From Channallabes apus (taxonomy: Eukaryota > Chordata > Actinopteri > Siluriformes > Clariidae), in NCBI GenBank assembly GCA_030522415.1, contig CM060104.1:13636229-13700228 (forward strand): a DNA stretch of 64,000 bases, given 5' to 3'. Numbering within the stretch: the stretch's first letter is position 1; the number at the start of each line of letters is the position of its first letter. Below the pieces are notes generated by a model. That model saw only the letters and a program-made list of their open reading frames with translations, was not told where the DNA came from and did no database searches. Below are positions 12,572 through 27,500 of this stretch, one piece after another. Made by a program: the position numbers and the translations under genes.

Positions 12572-15500
12572 TTCGTGCACACACGCATCCTGGCTTAGGG
12601 AAGCTCAAAAGAAGCTTAATCTGTCCATTCCTGTCCTGTGTGTAAGATCACAGGGGCTTGAATGGCTGAAACCTGCTGCTATTGTTCTGTGGAGTGGGAA
12701 GGAGGGGGGGGGGGGGGGGTAAGAGGGAGGTAGTAAGCCCCAGATGGACGCTGTATGTCCTTCATGTGCTGTCTCACTGTTCCAGCATATAAAAGCTTTC
12801 TTTAGCTCGATGATCAGCATCTGGGCCGTTCTTCAGTCTCACTCAGACGTCTCCCTTCTCACCCGCGCAACACACAAGCATGAAGTCACCTTCTCTTTAA
12901 AATCACGCTACCGGGATTCAAAGACTTTGTTTGAGATGACTCGTATTAGCTTTAGTTCGAATTGATCTGTCGATTTCTTCTCTGGCTGTTGGAGTATGGA
13001 TGAGTGGTATGGAACATAAATCACACCACGATGCTCGATACTCATACATGATACTTTATTGTTCTTCAGATTTCACTTCTTTAGTGTTTTTGTCTCATAC
13101 ATACTTTAAGCTCCTTTTTTTTCTTTTTCTTTACTGGCCATTAATCAGAAATGGTCGATGGTCAACATGGCTGTCAGAACGGTAGTTCCTTATTTCAAAA
13201 GCGCCTCGACTGGAACAGCATGCGCATGCGAACTGTCCGTGTGGCGCGCCTGAACTCTGCTCTTGGCCGGCTGTGTGTGAATCCCGCTCTAGCAAGTCTG
13301 CTGCTTTTGAAAACAAACAGACTTCATTAAGTAGCAGCTGTTCAGGACTCGACTTCTCCTGCGAGTTTAGAGTCTCCTGAGTCTTTTTCACACTCGCAAA
13401 CTTTCCATCTGACCTCATTCAGACTTCTTTAGTAGTACTGTTGTTAGATCTTATTTTCTCTCTTTTAATTTTCACCCTAAGAATACAGTCTGTTAAGTGG
13501 AAGTGGATTTGTGTCATGCTCCTCAACTCTCCCGACTTTTCAAGCGAGCACATGCACACTTGTAGCGCTGTCCATCTTTCCTGCGAGTCAGACCGATGAA
13601 ACCGTGGACGGAAATTTCCGAATAAAGCAATCCGGATCTGTCTAATCAATCACCACAACTTAACCCCATGCTCTTGGCCATACCTGCTTATTTTCAACAT
13701 GACTTACACCGTCTTGGTGCAGGAACAGATAGAAAGGCCCAGGAGAGGATTAGGACCAGATTAGTGCCGAGCTTTAGCCGAGCCCCAGCTGGAATAGAAG
13801 GCCCTTTGTAGCACCATTGAGAAGAGATGACTGAATCGGGAAGATGAACGCTTGTGTCCGATTAGCGGTTGCATGCTTGGCTCTTGGGAGAGTTGTAACA
13901 GAACACCCCAAGCTTAGCGGTGATCCCAGTGCAAACGTACACACAGCAGCTCTGCAAACCTCTTCAGACACAAGGCACTCCGTTTGCTGAACGCACTCTG
14001 GGATTCTACTAAGAGTGTTTTTGCAGAGGCTTATAATTCTTCCCAAATGGATGGATGTCATCCACAAACTCATTAAAGGGCTATGTATGTATACAATAGT
14101 GTTTTCACTCAGCTCAATTAGTAACAACTGCCTCATGGTTTCCGTGCAGAGAGATGGCACACACACACACACACATACACACTAACGCTTTTTGCAGAAA
14201 TGCCTTTGCTTTCATTTTTTATTTATTTTTGCCTTTGCTGACATTTTTCCAAAATGAATGGCGTTCCTCATCGTCCTGTCTCCGTCCCTCAGGTGCATGG
14301 CTCGGTTGGAGAGCCATGGTGGCTGTGGGTGGAGGACCCCATCAATGACCACATTTATCACTCAGAGTATTTCCTCCTTCAGAAAAAACAGGTAGGCATG
14401 CACAATCCCATCTGTTTAAGTTTTACTCATTACTCGTGTGACATGCTTTTATCTGAATAGGTCAAATCTATCGGCTGAGCCAATTCTGCCCTTTTTTAAA
14501 TTCCACCTGTAGATTTGGAAAGTCTCCCATGATCAGTCAGGACTCTTTCATCATATTATTCACACATACAGTAGCATTATTTTCTGTCACTCATCTACAG
14601 CTGCATTCAGATTTCACTCACATGATTTATAATTTTTTGCATGAAATGGGGAATTTATTTATAATTCATTATGAAAGTTTTATTTAATCACCTTAATGAT
14701 GCAACCCATCCTTTTAGAGTCACCTACAGTACTTAGAAGGTACTGTAGAAGCTGACTTAATATGTTTACTTTGTAAAAGTACACTTTTCACGTATCTGTA
14801 CTTGATTTAAGTAGATGTATTTCTGCATACTTTTTACTTATGCTCCACTACATCCTACGACAAATATCTGTACTTTCTACTTCACTACATTAGTGCATAG
14901 CTTTGCGTTAAATAAGCACAGTGTTGTTTTAGCATTTGAAGCGACCTGCAGACTGTTATAGGCAAGTGCGAGGTTTGTGTTTCCTTCCATGAAACACTCA
15001 GATGTTTGAAATCGGATGTGGGGGTGGTTTCAAACAGACAAAAACAGCCCAGTCACAGTTGAGGGAGACTTTTTTTTCCTCAAGCGCTACAGTGTGCTCA
15101 TACAACCTCAGTACTAATAGTACTTGAGTAAATGTAAAGGTTATTTTCGTACTTTTTCCTCAAGTCGAAATATATCGCTGCTTTTATTCAAGTACAGGAG
15201 TTGCGTACCTTGTCCGTGACTGGCTACATATACAGTTAAAATTTCCCTGTCTCTCAGGTGCTGAGTGGAGAGCCTCAGCAGGTGGTCTTCACTATCCCGA
15301 TCTTTGAGCCCATGCCATCGCAGTACTACATCCGTGCTGTGTCTGATCGCTGGTTGGGCTCCGAGGCTGTGTGTATCATCAACTTCCAGCACCTTATTCT
15401 ACCTGAAAGACATCCCCCCCACACAGGTGGTTATCAAAGAGAGGCAGAGATACACACGTGACACACTGATAGAGTGAAGCAATAGAGTCCAGTTAGACTA

Positions 15501-18500
15501 AAAATCTCTTTAATATTTGTGTTAATTTTGTTCTTCGATAAATTGCTCTTTGCAGAGCTCCTAGACCTCCAGCCCCTGCCCGTGACTGCACTTGGTAACC
15601 GGGAGTATGAGAGCCTCTATAAGTTCACCCATTACAATCCCATTCAGACACAAATCTTCCACACGCTCTACCACACTGACACCAACGTGCTGCTCGGAGC
15701 ACCGACCGGCTCAGGAAAAACCATCGCAGCAGAGATGGCCATCTTCAGAGTTTTCAACAAGTACCCTGGCGCTAAGGTCTGTCTCCTGTAATGTTGGTTC
15801 AGTTTATTTTGGCACCCGTCTGTGTTTGTGTGTCTGTGTCAGCACAAGAATTATTGACATTATTAGTTAAAGTGGATGAAAAAGCTTATAAAATATGTCT
15901 CCAAGGATTAAACTTACAATGGAAATATAAGAGATGAAATTTCCGGTGAACATACATCAAGATATGTGTGATTTACTGTATTTCTCAACGATGACACAAC
16001 ACCCTGTGTTTATTTTCAGTGCAAATTAATCTTCTAGTTTTTTAATTGAGGGTAAAGTCTGATTTAAACCCATCAGTATTGTAAGACTGTTATGGTAAAC
16101 CATTTACTTCGAGTTTATTCCAAGCTAAAAATAAAAACTAAACCCGAAAACACGCAAAATAAGTTCAGGGTAATCAAAATGTTTGCCAGTGTTAAAAAAA
16201 AAAAAAAAAAAAAGTGTGAGTGGACATGGGTGTCCTGACCAGTCTCTGACCACACAGCCCCATTTGAGACACCTAGGGACACCCTACAAGGATCTGCTTG
16301 TTTTGGGGATGCTCTGACCATCGCAGTTTGTCCTCTCAGTCACTTACCAATTTTTCTTGCTTTCAGTGCATTGCTTCCAGTGCTATTCCTTTTTCCTTTC
16401 AGTGATTTTAATGCTATGGATGATCAGTGCCCACAAATGTTAAATTATTTAGTTTTCACAATGAGAAATACACGAACATTTTTCCTTGTTTAGAAAAATA
16501 AAAAAACGACTTCATGTAGATATTTTTTGTGTTGTTTTAATTGCAATTAATTATAACAGATGTCATTTATTTCTTACTTTGATTTTCTAATGCTAGATTA
16601 TTTGAATCCATTTCTTAAAATGAAATAAAAAAAATTAACAATGTTTTGCAAATTTTTTTCGCCGTACTACCGTGTTTCTTACAGGTGGTGTACATCGCAC
16701 CTCTTAAAGCACTGGTCAGGGAGAGGATTGAAGACTGGAAAGTCAGGATAGAAGAGAAACTTGGGCGAAAGTAAGTTCTAAGACAACTATCCTTAGACCA
16801 ACATGCTTGATGATTATCCCCCTATAAATGTGTCTGTTTTTATTTTTTATCTCCGCCTGTCTGTGTAGGGTGGTAGAGCTGACAGGTGATGTGACTCCAG
16901 ACATGCGGGCCATAGCACAGGCTGATCTGATCGTCACGACTCCAGAGAAGTGGGATGGAGTCAGTCGCAGCTGGCAAAATCGCAGCTATGTACAGAAAGT
17001 CGCCATCCTTATTATCGATGAAATCCACTTGCTCGGTAAATACTCACACAGTTCTGATGACCTTTTGCTTTACAGCTTTTAGAAAGTAATAAATAACAAA
17101 AAATGTAGCAATATGATGTAGCAATTTTCACTTCTTGAATTTAATTTATGATCCATTTGCACTTGATTTAATAAGCGTACATCCTGTTTTCGCATAGGGG
17201 AGGACAGAGGGCCTGTTCTGGAGGTCATTGTATCAAGGACAAATTTCATCTCATCCCACACCTCCAAGTCTGTGCGAGTGGTCGGGCTCTCCACAGCCCT
17301 CGCCAACGCGCGCGACCTCGCAGACTGGCTGGGCATCAGACAGGTCTGTTCATTGCCTTTATTTTTACTCTGTCCACAAAGTGGCTGTATTTTTTTTTTC
17401 CCTATTTTCTACCAACACTTTCTTCCTTCACACAAAAATGTTGTGTGGGCTATGTAGGGTTCTTTTTTTCTTTATTTATTTATTTTTGATTGACACTTCA
17501 TCTCCATAGAGTTAATACAATGTTCGAAACCCTCCATAGTGTTCACACACTCGCTCTCGTCCAGCTTCCACCACAAGCTGTGTACCCATGCAGACACTTA
17601 TGTGTGCATTGCTGAATTCACAACCCAATGTATCAGGGCTCCGTGTGAGCCAGGGCAAGCATCAGTAGTTACGTAAATGTTGTTTGTCAGTTAGTGGCAG
17701 GAGGGGGGCAAAGGCTCTCTATAAATCTGCCTGCTGCTGTTTGGACTGGGTCACAGCATTACCTGACCAATCCATTATCCAGCCCTTTAAATATGTGCGC
17801 ACACGCACCCAGGCATGTGCCACTTGTGGGAGAGCAGGGCTCTGGGACAGGAGACAATGATGAGCTGTAATTACCCAGATGGGCCACACGGTCAGGCACA
17901 CAGCCAGCTGCTCACTCCATTTTTCTCTTTTTTTTATTCCCTTTCTCTCTCTCTCTCTCTCGCTCTCCCTCTCTCTCATTCTGTCACTCCTTCAGGTGGG
18001 ATTGTTTAATTTCCGGCCTTCAGTACGTCCGGTCCCGTTGGAGGTGCACATAAATGGTTTCCCTGGGCAGCACTACTGTCCTCGCATGGCCAGTATGAAT
18101 AAACCCGCCTTTCAAGGTACAGTAAAGCAGTCCCTCCGTCGGCCACGCACAAACAAAAAGCACTCAGATTCAGGACTTCTGAGTGAGTGTCCTGTCGATA
18201 AGTGTTCGCATGTTTGAATTCCCATGATTTCACAGAAATCTGAAGAGACAAAAGGGACCAACACTCTTTTCTCTGTCAGTCACAGTGACATAGGGCTTCT
18301 GTATGCAGAAGAGAGTAGACAGATCTTTCCTGTGATTTGTATGGGCAGAAGCACAAACAGATTGGGTTTTCCCCACTTGGCTTCACACGTCTTGGATAAA
18401 TGTCACCCTCATAGCTGTTTTATAAAGGGGAGATCTAGCTGGTGTGTGAGAAACTGACAGGTGACCAAATTGTGGAGAAAAATCTGGTGGGGAAAAGCAG

Positions 18501-21500
18501 TATCAGCTTTATTTCTAATCACTGTTAGTGTGATGTCATGTGCCACACACACACACACATACACACACTCATCCTTTCCACTATAAATTTGTCCCTTTTA
18601 GCAATCCGCAGCCATTCCCCGGCCAAGCCTGTCCTCATCTTTGTGTCATCTCGACGGCAGACGCGTCTCACTGCGCTCGACCTGATCGCCTTCCTGGCTA
18701 CAGAGGACGACCCGAAACAGTGGTTACACCAGGATGAGAGAGAGGTCAGCATGATCTGTAGTAGTAAACTGGGACTGTTCTTAAAGCAAGTACTTTACCA
18801 TATGAGCTTCACTGTGTTCCAAAATTCCTTTCACCCATTACTGACATCATTAAATGTTCTGCAGAGGTACTGTACACATTAACTATCATTACAGTACGTC
18901 CACAGACAAAAAAAAAAAGTCGACAGCCCTCCCTCAGCCGTTCGAATCTTTCTTGCTTTTTTTTCATCACATAATGTCTTCCTCTGCTTACTAAACCCTC
19001 ATTTCTCCATCCCTGATCTCTTGAGGATAGATATGATGGAAGTTCCTTGTGTTTTTCCTAAAGCTACGGTTTTACTGTGATTTCATAGTCAATCCAGACT
19101 GACATTCGCAGGGAAAAGTCAGTGTCATCTCTGAGTAAATTTCTCGCACATACTTTTGGATCCGCTTAAGATGCGGACAAACAGCTCCTTCGGGTCTCCG
19201 AGTACAAACGTGTGCTAATATTGTCATAGCACCCAATTACGGACCTGTCGGAAAAATATTACAACAGCCTATTAGTAATCAGTGTCTTGAAGTCAAAACA
19301 AGGACACAGCTCTCTGTAGGATGATGTCATACAGTAAATACGCTCAACCATGTAAACTTCCTAACATAGTCTGTTTATGCGTGTTTGCTTATTAGTGCGT
19401 TTAAAATAAAGCGCCTGCGCTTGATTGTAGAATAGCGTTTAACACTATATAATATTGCGCGCTATTTCATTAGCCACAGCTACCTTGTTAGTTAACACTC
19501 TGAGAGTAGACTGAAAGACGATAACCCAGAGAACAGCTGCTGGCTGGATATTTTTGGTTTATGATCTCTGGGTAATGCAGTGACAACTTAGCACTACAGA
19601 ACCCGCCAGCATATTGCCATGTCATCGTCACGGCGATACCGAGAGTGAATATTAGCCACCCAGGAGTGGTTTTGTTTTGGTTCCATGAACGCGCAGTGTC
19701 GGGGATGGGGTGACACACTGCATAGCAGCACATCATCACAACGCGTCCGTATACTGTACAGTATGGTCGATGTTCCTGATAATGAAATGGCCAATAAATA
19801 TGTGCAGTACCTGATTAGCTGTCATCTCAACATGCTGAGCTTTTCTTTATGCTTACCTGCTGATATTGTAAAAGGTGCATTTGTTGTTAAAATTAGGAAC
19901 TAGATATATATATATTTATCCTTCAGTTGGTGATATTGAATTCTCCAACTGTGGACTGCTGCTGTTTTCCTTCTGTGAATAATCTCATCTCAAGTAACAA
20001 AATGACAAGTGACAACTGGCAGATTCAATACCGCATTTAAGTTGCAAGTTATGTGTGTGAGACATTGCTGCAATTACGAGAATGGTGTGCTGCCAGCTGT
20101 GTGTGTGTGTGTGTGTGTGTGTCCGTTCTTGAACGCCAACATTGTAAAAGATGAGCTGCCCTTTAAAGATTTTTTTATGAGCACAATTCTGTTTCCTATG
20201 CCTTTAAGCGCTCACACAGGAATGGAGCGCAGGAACATTTAACCGTATTAGCTGATATTTTCCTTGAATATTATGTTATCTTCCAAGGTCTAAGAAAGGT
20301 CGGAGTCACGAATAAAAGAGTGGCTGTTGTAGCATTGCCACTTTTTAATGAGACTAAATAAATCTTACAGTGGTTGACGTACAGGGTACAAAAAAAAAAG
20401 GATAATCACAAAAATACAGGATTGTGTGAAGTGTGTTGTCGAATATATAGATATAAAAGTCAGGATACCTGTTTATGGTTTGAAAAAAGCCTTAACCAAG
20501 AAGCCGCACACTGCCTGAGCTCTGTGTGTGTGTGTGTGTGTGTTCCAGTGATATATGCTGCACCCCGCTGTGGCAGCTCTGCACTGGGCCGTATAGCGGC
20601 TGGAAATCCTGCTGTTTGAGTGACAGGCGGCTGGCGCGAGCTGTCTGTCTCCCAGCAGGGGTCCCCCTGCCTCTTCCTTTACCGACTCACCCATTATCCA
20701 TCCATCCATATCTCTCTCTCTCTCTCTCTCTCTCCCCCTGTCCACTGTTCTTCACATCTTTTCTATCTCATCAGATACTCAGCTTTTATGATCGAATGCA
20801 TCAATTTATAATACAGTTTTATAATCATGTATGTAACGCAATTTATGGAAACTGCTTCTGTGCCTTTGTGATCATACACACAGTGCCACATCAAACTGCA
20901 TCATTCTGTTGGTGTCTGTTGGTGGACAGTAACATAATGATAAAGGTTAACCTATTGTGCCGTCACATGGGGACTGAATGAACTCATTAACTGAGAATCA
21001 GAGTATTTTATAGGCCCAGAGGACAGGATAAGCAAAACATGTCCAGCAAATGGATATTCCCTAACTTTTTCTTGAATGATAAATGAGTACATTTGTGTGG
21101 TAAGTCAGAGTTGGGTGTAAAGGTGATCATATAAGTTATGAAATATTTGAGATGCCATTGGTTTTGAAGATTTATTTTCTGAAGCTGATTGTGATGTGAG
21201 ACCAGCATTTGCTGTTTTTCTTTTGCTCTCATATCTTCTCTTTCTTCCCTAATGACTTTTGTTCTCATGATCTGCAGGACTGATAATTAACGAGACTCAT
21301 TTATGCAATTAATAATTTATTATTATTATTTTTTTAGATGTTGTGATAGTCATTCTTTTATTATTATTTGTTGCTTAGATGACCGATATCATTGCCACAG
21401 TAAGGGATTCGAACCTGAAGCTCACTCTTGCATTTGGCATTGGTTTGCACCATGCTGGTCTGCACGAGAGAGACAGGAAGACTGTGGAGGAACTGTTTGT

Positions 21501-24500
21501 CAACTGCAAGATTCAGGTACTTCCTCAAGGCACCTCCGTTGTTTTGCTGTTCAGCGTAGAATGGAAAGTACTATTGTGTTGTATCAAAGCACTTTGTAAT
21601 TGATTCACTATTTTTTTTATAAGGTGTTAATCGCCACTAGTACTCTGGCGTGGGGTGTGAATTTCCCGGCCCATTTGGTGATTGTGAAAGGCACTGAATA
21701 CTTTGATGGGAAAACGCACCGTTATGTGGATTACCCAATCACAGGTAACAAGTGCTCTTGCTTGAGTATGCCTGCATGACTGCTTGCACACAGATTTGCT
21801 GGATCTCCTGTGTGTCATTGGTCCTGCAGATGTCCTGCAGATGATGGGGAGGGCAGGTAGACCTCAGTTTGATGACCAGGGCAAAGCCGTCATCCTTGTC
21901 CATGACATCAAGAAAGATTTCTACAAGAAGTTCCTCTATGAGCCCTTCCCTGTCGAGTCCAGGTGAGTGTAAAGAGCCTTTTTTTTTTTTACTTATTATG
22001 CAGTGAGAGAGGACATGAAGTTAGTTGGTGTGAGAGAAGAGGATGCAGAGGATAGGGTTAGATGGAGGCAGATGATTCGCTGTGGCGACCCCTGAAAGGG
22101 AACAGCCGAAAGACAAAGAAGAAGAAGATTAATATAACAAAGTTAGTCTTATTAAATACTGACATATCCCATCATCCTGTGTGTAGCTTGCTTGGCGTTC
22201 TGGCTGATCACTTGAATGCGGAGGTAGCTGCAGGAACTATTGCTTCCAAGCAGGATGCCATGGACTACATAACCTGGACGTACTTTTTCCGTCGCCTCGT
22301 CATGAACCCCAGGTATGTGCTAATTTAGAAAGTTTCTCTTCCAAATGCTAGATAAGAGTGTAGTTGATGATCACACCAGATATCTGTGATTAGCCCGAAT
22401 TCTTGATGCTGCTCTTGAACCAGCCTCAATTATTCATGGCATGGATTCCACAAGATATTGGAAACATTTCTTTGAGATTTTGATCCATGTTGATATGATT
22501 GCATCATGCAATTCCTGCAAATTTTCCAGATAGATTCTTTTGTTTTATTGGCTTCAGCTCCAGTGACTGTGAAGGTCAGCGAAATGTTCATGAAAACAGT
22601 TTAAGACAAATTTCACTTTGTAGCATGAGACATTATACAGTGGTGTGAAAAACTATTTGCCCCCCTCCTGATTTCTTATTCTTTTGCATGTTTGTCACAT
22701 AAAATGTTTCTGATCATCAAACACATTTAACTATTAGTCAAAGATAACACAAGTAAACACAAAATGCAGTTTTTAAATGAGGGGTTGTATTATTTAGGGA
22801 GAAAAAAAATCCAAACCTACATGGCCCTGTGTGAAAAAGTAATTGCCCCCTGAACCTAATAACTGGTTGGGCCACCCTTAGCAGCAATAACTGCAATCAA
22901 GCGTTTGCGATAACTTGCAACGAGTCTTTTACAGCGCTCTGGAGGAATTTTGGCCCACTCATCTTTGCAGAATTGTTGTAATTCAGCTTTATTTAGGGTT
23001 TTCTAGCATGAACCGCCTTTTTAAGGTCATGCCACAACATCTCAATAGGATTCAGGTCAGGACTTTGACTAGGCCACTCCAAAGTCTTCATTTTGTTTTT
23101 CTTCAGCCATTCAGAGGTGGATTTGCTGGTGTGTTTTGGGTCATTGTCCTGCTGCAGCACCCAAGATCGCTTCAGCTTGAGTTGACGAACAGATGGCCGG
23201 ACATTCTACTTCAGGATTTTTTGGTAGACAGTAGAATTCATGGTTCCATCTATCACAGCAAGCCTTCCAGGTCCTGAAGCAGCAAAACAACCCCAGACCA
23301 TCACACTACCACCACCATATTTTACTGTTGGTATGATGTTCTTTTTCTGAAATGCTGTGTTACTTTTACGCCAGATGTAACGGGACACGCATCTTCCAAA
23401 AAGTTCAACTTTTGTCTCGTCGGTCCACAAGGTATTTTCCCAAAAGTCTCGGCAATCATTGAGATGTTTTTTAGCAAAATTGAGACGAGCCTTAATGTTC
23501 TTTTTGCTTAAAAGTGGTTTGCGCCTTGGAAATCTGCCATGCAGGCCGTTTTTGCCCAGTCTCTTTCTTATGGTGGAGTCGTGAACACCCACCTTAATTG
23601 AGGCAAGTGAGGCCTGCAGTTCTTTAGATGTTGTCCTGGGGTCTTTTGTGGCCTCTCGGATGAGTTGTCTCTGCGCTCTTGGGGTAATTTTGGTCAGTCG
23701 GCCGACCACTCCTGGGAAGGTTCACCACTGTTCCATGTTTTTGCCATTTGTGGATAATGGCTCTCACTGTGGTTCGCTGGAGTCCCAAAGCTTTAGAAAT
23801 GGCTTTATAACCTTTACCAGACTGATAGATCTCAATTACTTTTGTTCTCATTTGTTCCTGAATTTCTTTGGATCTTGGCATGATGTCTAGCTTTTGAGGT
23901 GCTTTTGGTCTACTTCTCTGTGTCAGGTAGCTCCTATTTAAGTGATTTCTTGATTGAAACAGGTGTGGCAGTAATCAGGCCTGGGGGTGACTACAGAAAT
24001 TGAACTCAGGTGTGATAAACCACAGTTAAGTTATTTTTTAACAAGGGGGGCAATCACTTTTTCACACAGGGCCATGTAGATTTGGAATTTTTTCTCCCTT
24101 AATAACGTAAACCTTCATTTAAAAACTGCATTTTGTGTTCAGTTATGTTATCTTTGACTAATAGTTAACGGTTTTTGATGAGCAGAAACATTTAAGTGTG
24201 ACAAACATGCAAAAGAATAAGAAATCAGGAAGGGGGCAAATAGTTTTTCACACCACTGTATATAATGCTGGAGGATGGTAAATTGCGGCGGTGAAGGGAT
24301 AAACCAATAAATGCACCAATAAAACTACAGATATACTGTGGCATTCAAGCTGTAATTGATTGGTATTAACAAGCACAAAGTGCGCCAAGAACGCATTCTC
24401 TCCACACCAGCACAACCACCTGTGTGCCGCAACAGAAATAGAGAGACATCACACTGTCTACTTTTTCCTGTCCTGTTTTGGTGAGGCTGTATCCACTGTA

Positions 24501-27500
24501 GATTTCTCTTCTTGGCTGACAGAAGTAGAACCTGGCATGATTCTGCTGTAGCCCATCTGCCTCGTTCATTTTTGCTCCCGGAAATGCTTTTCTGCTCACC
24601 ACAATTGTAAAGAATGGTTGTCTCAGTTATTCTATCTTTTCTGTCAGCTCGAACCAGTCTAGCTGTTCTTCACTGACCCTCTCATCAACAAGTGTTTCAG
24701 TCCAAAGAATTTTTGCTCACTTACAGTAATTCTTCTTGATTGCAACATCCTAAATAAACTAGATCGTGCCCTGGGTTAAAATCATGGAAACATTCTGTTG
24801 GTTGATTGAGAGCATTTGTTTCAAGCTACGAGTTCGTATCTGTATGATGTTACGCATTGCACAGATACCACATAATTGACTGATTAGATAACTAAATAAA
24901 TAAAGTGCTCTGAGTATTTATCAGTGGACAAACCAACAGGGATACAGTAATTGTCTCTGAGGACCTCTAGTGGCTGGCTGCGGTACATTCCTAATCCTGC
25001 CCCTTCCCATGTTGGTCAATAAGAAAAGACCCCAAGCATATTTTTAAGTTAAATCTTAACGAATAATTTTTGATCCCCGAATAATACTTTCCCTTTTTTA
25101 AATTGATCATAAACGTGTTTTAAATGAGTTATTCAATGAAATGATGGATGGATGAATAGATGGATATATGAATAGATAAAAGGCTTTGCATTATGAGGTA
25201 ATCAACAGATTTGGATGCGACATTCAAGCTTTTCCCAAAACTTATAGCTCTTTGTATTGATAATGTGACTAGCAAACCAAGTAAGCAGTCAAAGCTACTT
25301 AAACTAAATAACAATTTCTTGTCTGTGAACATTCAGTAACTTAGTAATGCTAGCCAGTCACTCATTTTTTTTAAGAGAACTCCTCTAGCTGAACTTAGGA
25401 GCTAAAGGAGTTCTCTTAAAAAAATGCTCTTCTCCACTCAGATGGGTAATTTACTGCAAGATGTGAAGATCATGGAGAGGAGTGTTTTGTGTGTGTGTGT
25501 TTGAATGTGTGTGAATATTGTCTGCTGTTCCCCGGTATATTTTTAGTTTGTATCAATGTGCTTGTGAAATTGATAGTTATTTTATGTATTAAATACTAAT
25601 GCTCTACTTGACACTTGACACTCTGGCTCTAATTTTCACACTAAGGAATCTCGAAAATGGACCAATGAGAGTAAATGCACAAAGCATGTTATCCATTCAT
25701 ATATACAGTCATTGAATTCAATGTATAACCTGTAGTAGTGCAATAGATGATACAGTTTTTGTATTTTCCTCTCTGTACACCACCACGAAATGTGATTGAA
25801 GTGTACGCATTCAGTTTCAATTCCGCATGTTTAACTAAAATGCTGGAAGGATCATTTAGGATCTAACCCTAACCCATTTAGGATTTACAAATTTTTAGGT
25901 TTGTTTTTTTACTTAGTCTTTCCATTTTCACAGACTCAATAGTAAGTAGTAAACTGAATGATGAGCAGTTTCATCCCTAGATTTTTAAAAAAAAAATTTG
26001 CCTGTTGTGATTACTTAATGAAAAATCTAAGAGATTAAATGTCTTGAGTTGAATTTGCATTTGTTACAGTAGCTGATCATGGCAACTCTCAATATGCAGT
26101 CCAAAGAGGTGTTGATGCATTTACATTTAGGCATTTGGCAGACTCTCTTATCCAGAGCGACTTACAAAAAGTGCTTTAATGCAAGTGAAGGACGCCATCA
26201 TTAGGCCAAAAAACTAAACAATCCTATCAGAGAGATGGTAGAAACTTAAGGAGTAATTCCTAAATGTTTAATGCAATATATTTGTTAAAGCCCACAAAAG
26301 TCTACACTTGATCGCTTTATTTCTAATCCATCGTAGTGTTGTGCGGAGGCAAAATTTTGCAAGATCCGTGTGGTTGAAATGGCACAAGAGAAAAGGGAAC
26401 ATCTTCACATTGACTTATTACTGATTGTTGCCATGGCAACTTCCTGCCACCACATAGGGCCGAGTCCACCCCATAGTTCACTCTGACATCACAAACCATG
26501 ATCTAAAACATCACACATGCACACACACACACACAGACCCATCCCTGGCTGCAGAGGTCATTTAGAGCAGGAGAGACATCTGCTGTGAATTGTCGATGAC
26601 GATTCCAGAACATTCCACAGTGCTGGCATTTGCACGCCTGTCAGGCCACATTAAACATTTAGGAAGAACCGTGGCCCTAGTGGTGTAGTGCACGCTGACC
26701 AAACGCATGCTGTAGCATAACATGAGCAGCTACGTTCCACTTAAGCCGTTTTATTTTACTTGAAGAACTCTGCATATCATGGACTTTTAATGGTTACTGG
26801 TAATACATAATATTGTTTCTGAGTATAAAATGGAGGTTTGAAGTGACGGAGCGTCTGGATAATTACTAAGATGTATAATTTTAGCATATTCCTGTACCAG
26901 AATATTCCTAACCTGGTGCTTCTGCCAGGATGTTTCTTCATTATTATCAGTATTATTATTATTATTGTTGTTGTGTGTTTTGGTTCTTCTCCTGCTCCTT
27001 GCTCAGTTGAAGAAATCGTCCATGCTCCAACACTGATATGTTTCCCACATAAATGCTGGTGTACAAAGGTTACCAGTGCACCCCGTTTTTTTTATTTGTG
27101 TGCTGGGGTGCGCTACATTTCCATTACAATTAAACATCCCGGTTCTGTTATGCTCTATTACCATCACTCATAGAATGCCGCTGTCTGAACCAATTTACTC
27201 TTTAGAATGCAATAAGACGTTTTTGTGTATATTTTTTAAAACAATTTCAGAAAAATGTTCATGATACAGTATGTCAATACTGTATGTTCATAAACACATG
27301 TACCAAGACAACACTGCAAATATTATTTAAGCCTTGGTGCAGACTGCATGCGAGTTTGTGAACGGGAAGACGTTATTTGTGTGACGAGAACAGGAAGTTC
27401 CCCAGCCCCATATTTCTCTTTGTCCAGTACGCATTAAAAAGCCGCAGTTTGAATCGGTCACCTTGACACCAGCCATCGCTCATCAGCAATGATTCAGTGG

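Noticed and set aside
20526..20981. A 151-codon plus-strand frame
   Set aside because: It runs through GT and CT simple repeats (polyserine/leucine) and resembles no protein.
21840..21842. Second AG as acceptor for ascc3 exon 19
   Set aside because: It would remove 11 nt and break the frame in motif VI.
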